NCBI GenBank assembly: GCA_013177895.1
Contig: JABLXV010000039.1
Location: forward strand, 1 to 35,183
Source of the DNA: Brevinematales bacterium
GTDB lineage: Bacteria > Spirochaetota > Brevinematia > Brevinematales > GWF1-51-8
Direction of reading: 5' to 3'
Length of the DNA: 35,183 nucleotides
This document shows, one piece after another, positions 35,057 to 35,183 of the stretch. Under the pieces are notes generated by a model. It made no database searches and was not told where the DNA came from. It worked only from the letters and a program-made list of their open reading frames with translations. Positions within the stretch are counted from its first letter, which is position 1, and the number at the start of each line of letters is the position of its first letter. Made by a program: the position numbers and the translations under genes.

Positions 35057-35183
35057 TGTATTGGCCCCAATTAATCAAGCAATTTTTAAGCCTAATTTTT
35101 CCTGATTCTCACGGTAACAAACCGGGGATTGATATCCCAATCGTTCTATAATCCAATGATGATTATAGTTCACAATAAAGTAT
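35057..35183 (-). mobile_element. IS3-family insertion sequence, partial
   Basis: The terminal sequence TGTATTGGCCCCAATT, beginning TG, is typical of an IS3-family end. It is followed inward by the stop of a transposase reading leftward. The rest of the element lies beyond the window. Confidence 0.72.
35075..35183 (-). CDS. IS3-family transposase, C-terminal fragment
   Basis: The last 35 residues of an OrfB-type transposase are visible: NYNHHWIIERLGYQSPVCYR, then NQEKLGLKIA and stop. The NYNxxWxxxxLGYxSPVxYR pattern matches the C-terminus of IS3-family integrase-core proteins. The fragment is incomplete only because the window ends. No frameshift is seen in this part. Its stop lies 18 bases inside the presumed IS end. 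Confidence 0.8.
   Translation of the reverse strand, partial: YFIVNYNHHWIIERLGYQSPVCYRENQEKLGLKIA

Noticed and set aside
34939-35151. 70-codon open frame at the right edge
   Set aside because: It runs from a non-coding spacer across the IS end and antisense to the transposase fragment, so it is not a single gene.

Overview
The window looks like chromosomal DNA of a flagellated, diderm, probably anaerobic bacterium of about 50% GC. The switch genes fliL-fliM-fliY (FliY rather than a short FliN), many exported lipoproteins, a TonB-like protein, an [FeFe]-hydrogenase-type chemotaxis receptor, ferritin-like proteins and a GAPDH with a TDAxYFAYQ motif together suggest a spirochaete-like organism. 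That placement is inference; there is no rRNA or other decisive marker here.

Layout. (1) 1-5893: a redox block. A ferredoxin/GltD-type flavin oxidoreductase is followed by three tandem ferritin-like paralogues, and converges on a cytoplasmic protein joining an [FeFe]-hydrogenase-like sensor domain to a chemoreceptor signalling domain. (2) 6108-9680: a small lipoprotein, then fliL-fliM-fliY closed by a terminator. (3) 9704-13291: minus-strand genes for a FIST sensory protein with a 69-residue partner, and a three-gene set of two lipoproteins and a membrane protein. (4) 13379-19353: an exported GH133-like glycogen-debranching enzyme, two exported ankyrin-repeat proteins and a lipoprotein. (5) 19396-24148: an SDR-like protein, a candidate structured small RNA on the minus strand, then gap-pgk-Dabb-tpiA. 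(6) 24175-28017: a possible pseudoknot, a small unknown gene, an AsmA-like protein and a repeat-built exported protein. (7) 28102-32541: uvrA with a palindrome inside its promoter, then an exported helical protein. (8) 32542-35183: an AT-rich, hairpin-rich spacer, a methyltransferase/TonB-like pair, and the end of an IS3-type insertion sequence at the window edge.

How it fits together. The glycolytic genes form one unit for triose-phosphate conversion. The hydrogenase-chemoreceptor fusion, FIST protein and FliM/FliY suggest a theme of sensing linked to motility. The oxidoreductase and ferritin-like genes may supply or detoxify electrons near the redox sensor. Dispersed REP-like repeats lie at three intergenic sites.

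The most novel-looking items are the structured minus-strand RNA candidate upstream of gap (20198-20342, sigma-28-like promoter, pseudoknot, terminator), the hydrogenase-chemoreceptor fusion with its redox neighbours, the middle ferritin-like paralogue that has lost predicted metal ligands, and the operator-like palindrome between the -35 and -10 of uvrA. All functional claims come from reading motifs; no database search was run.
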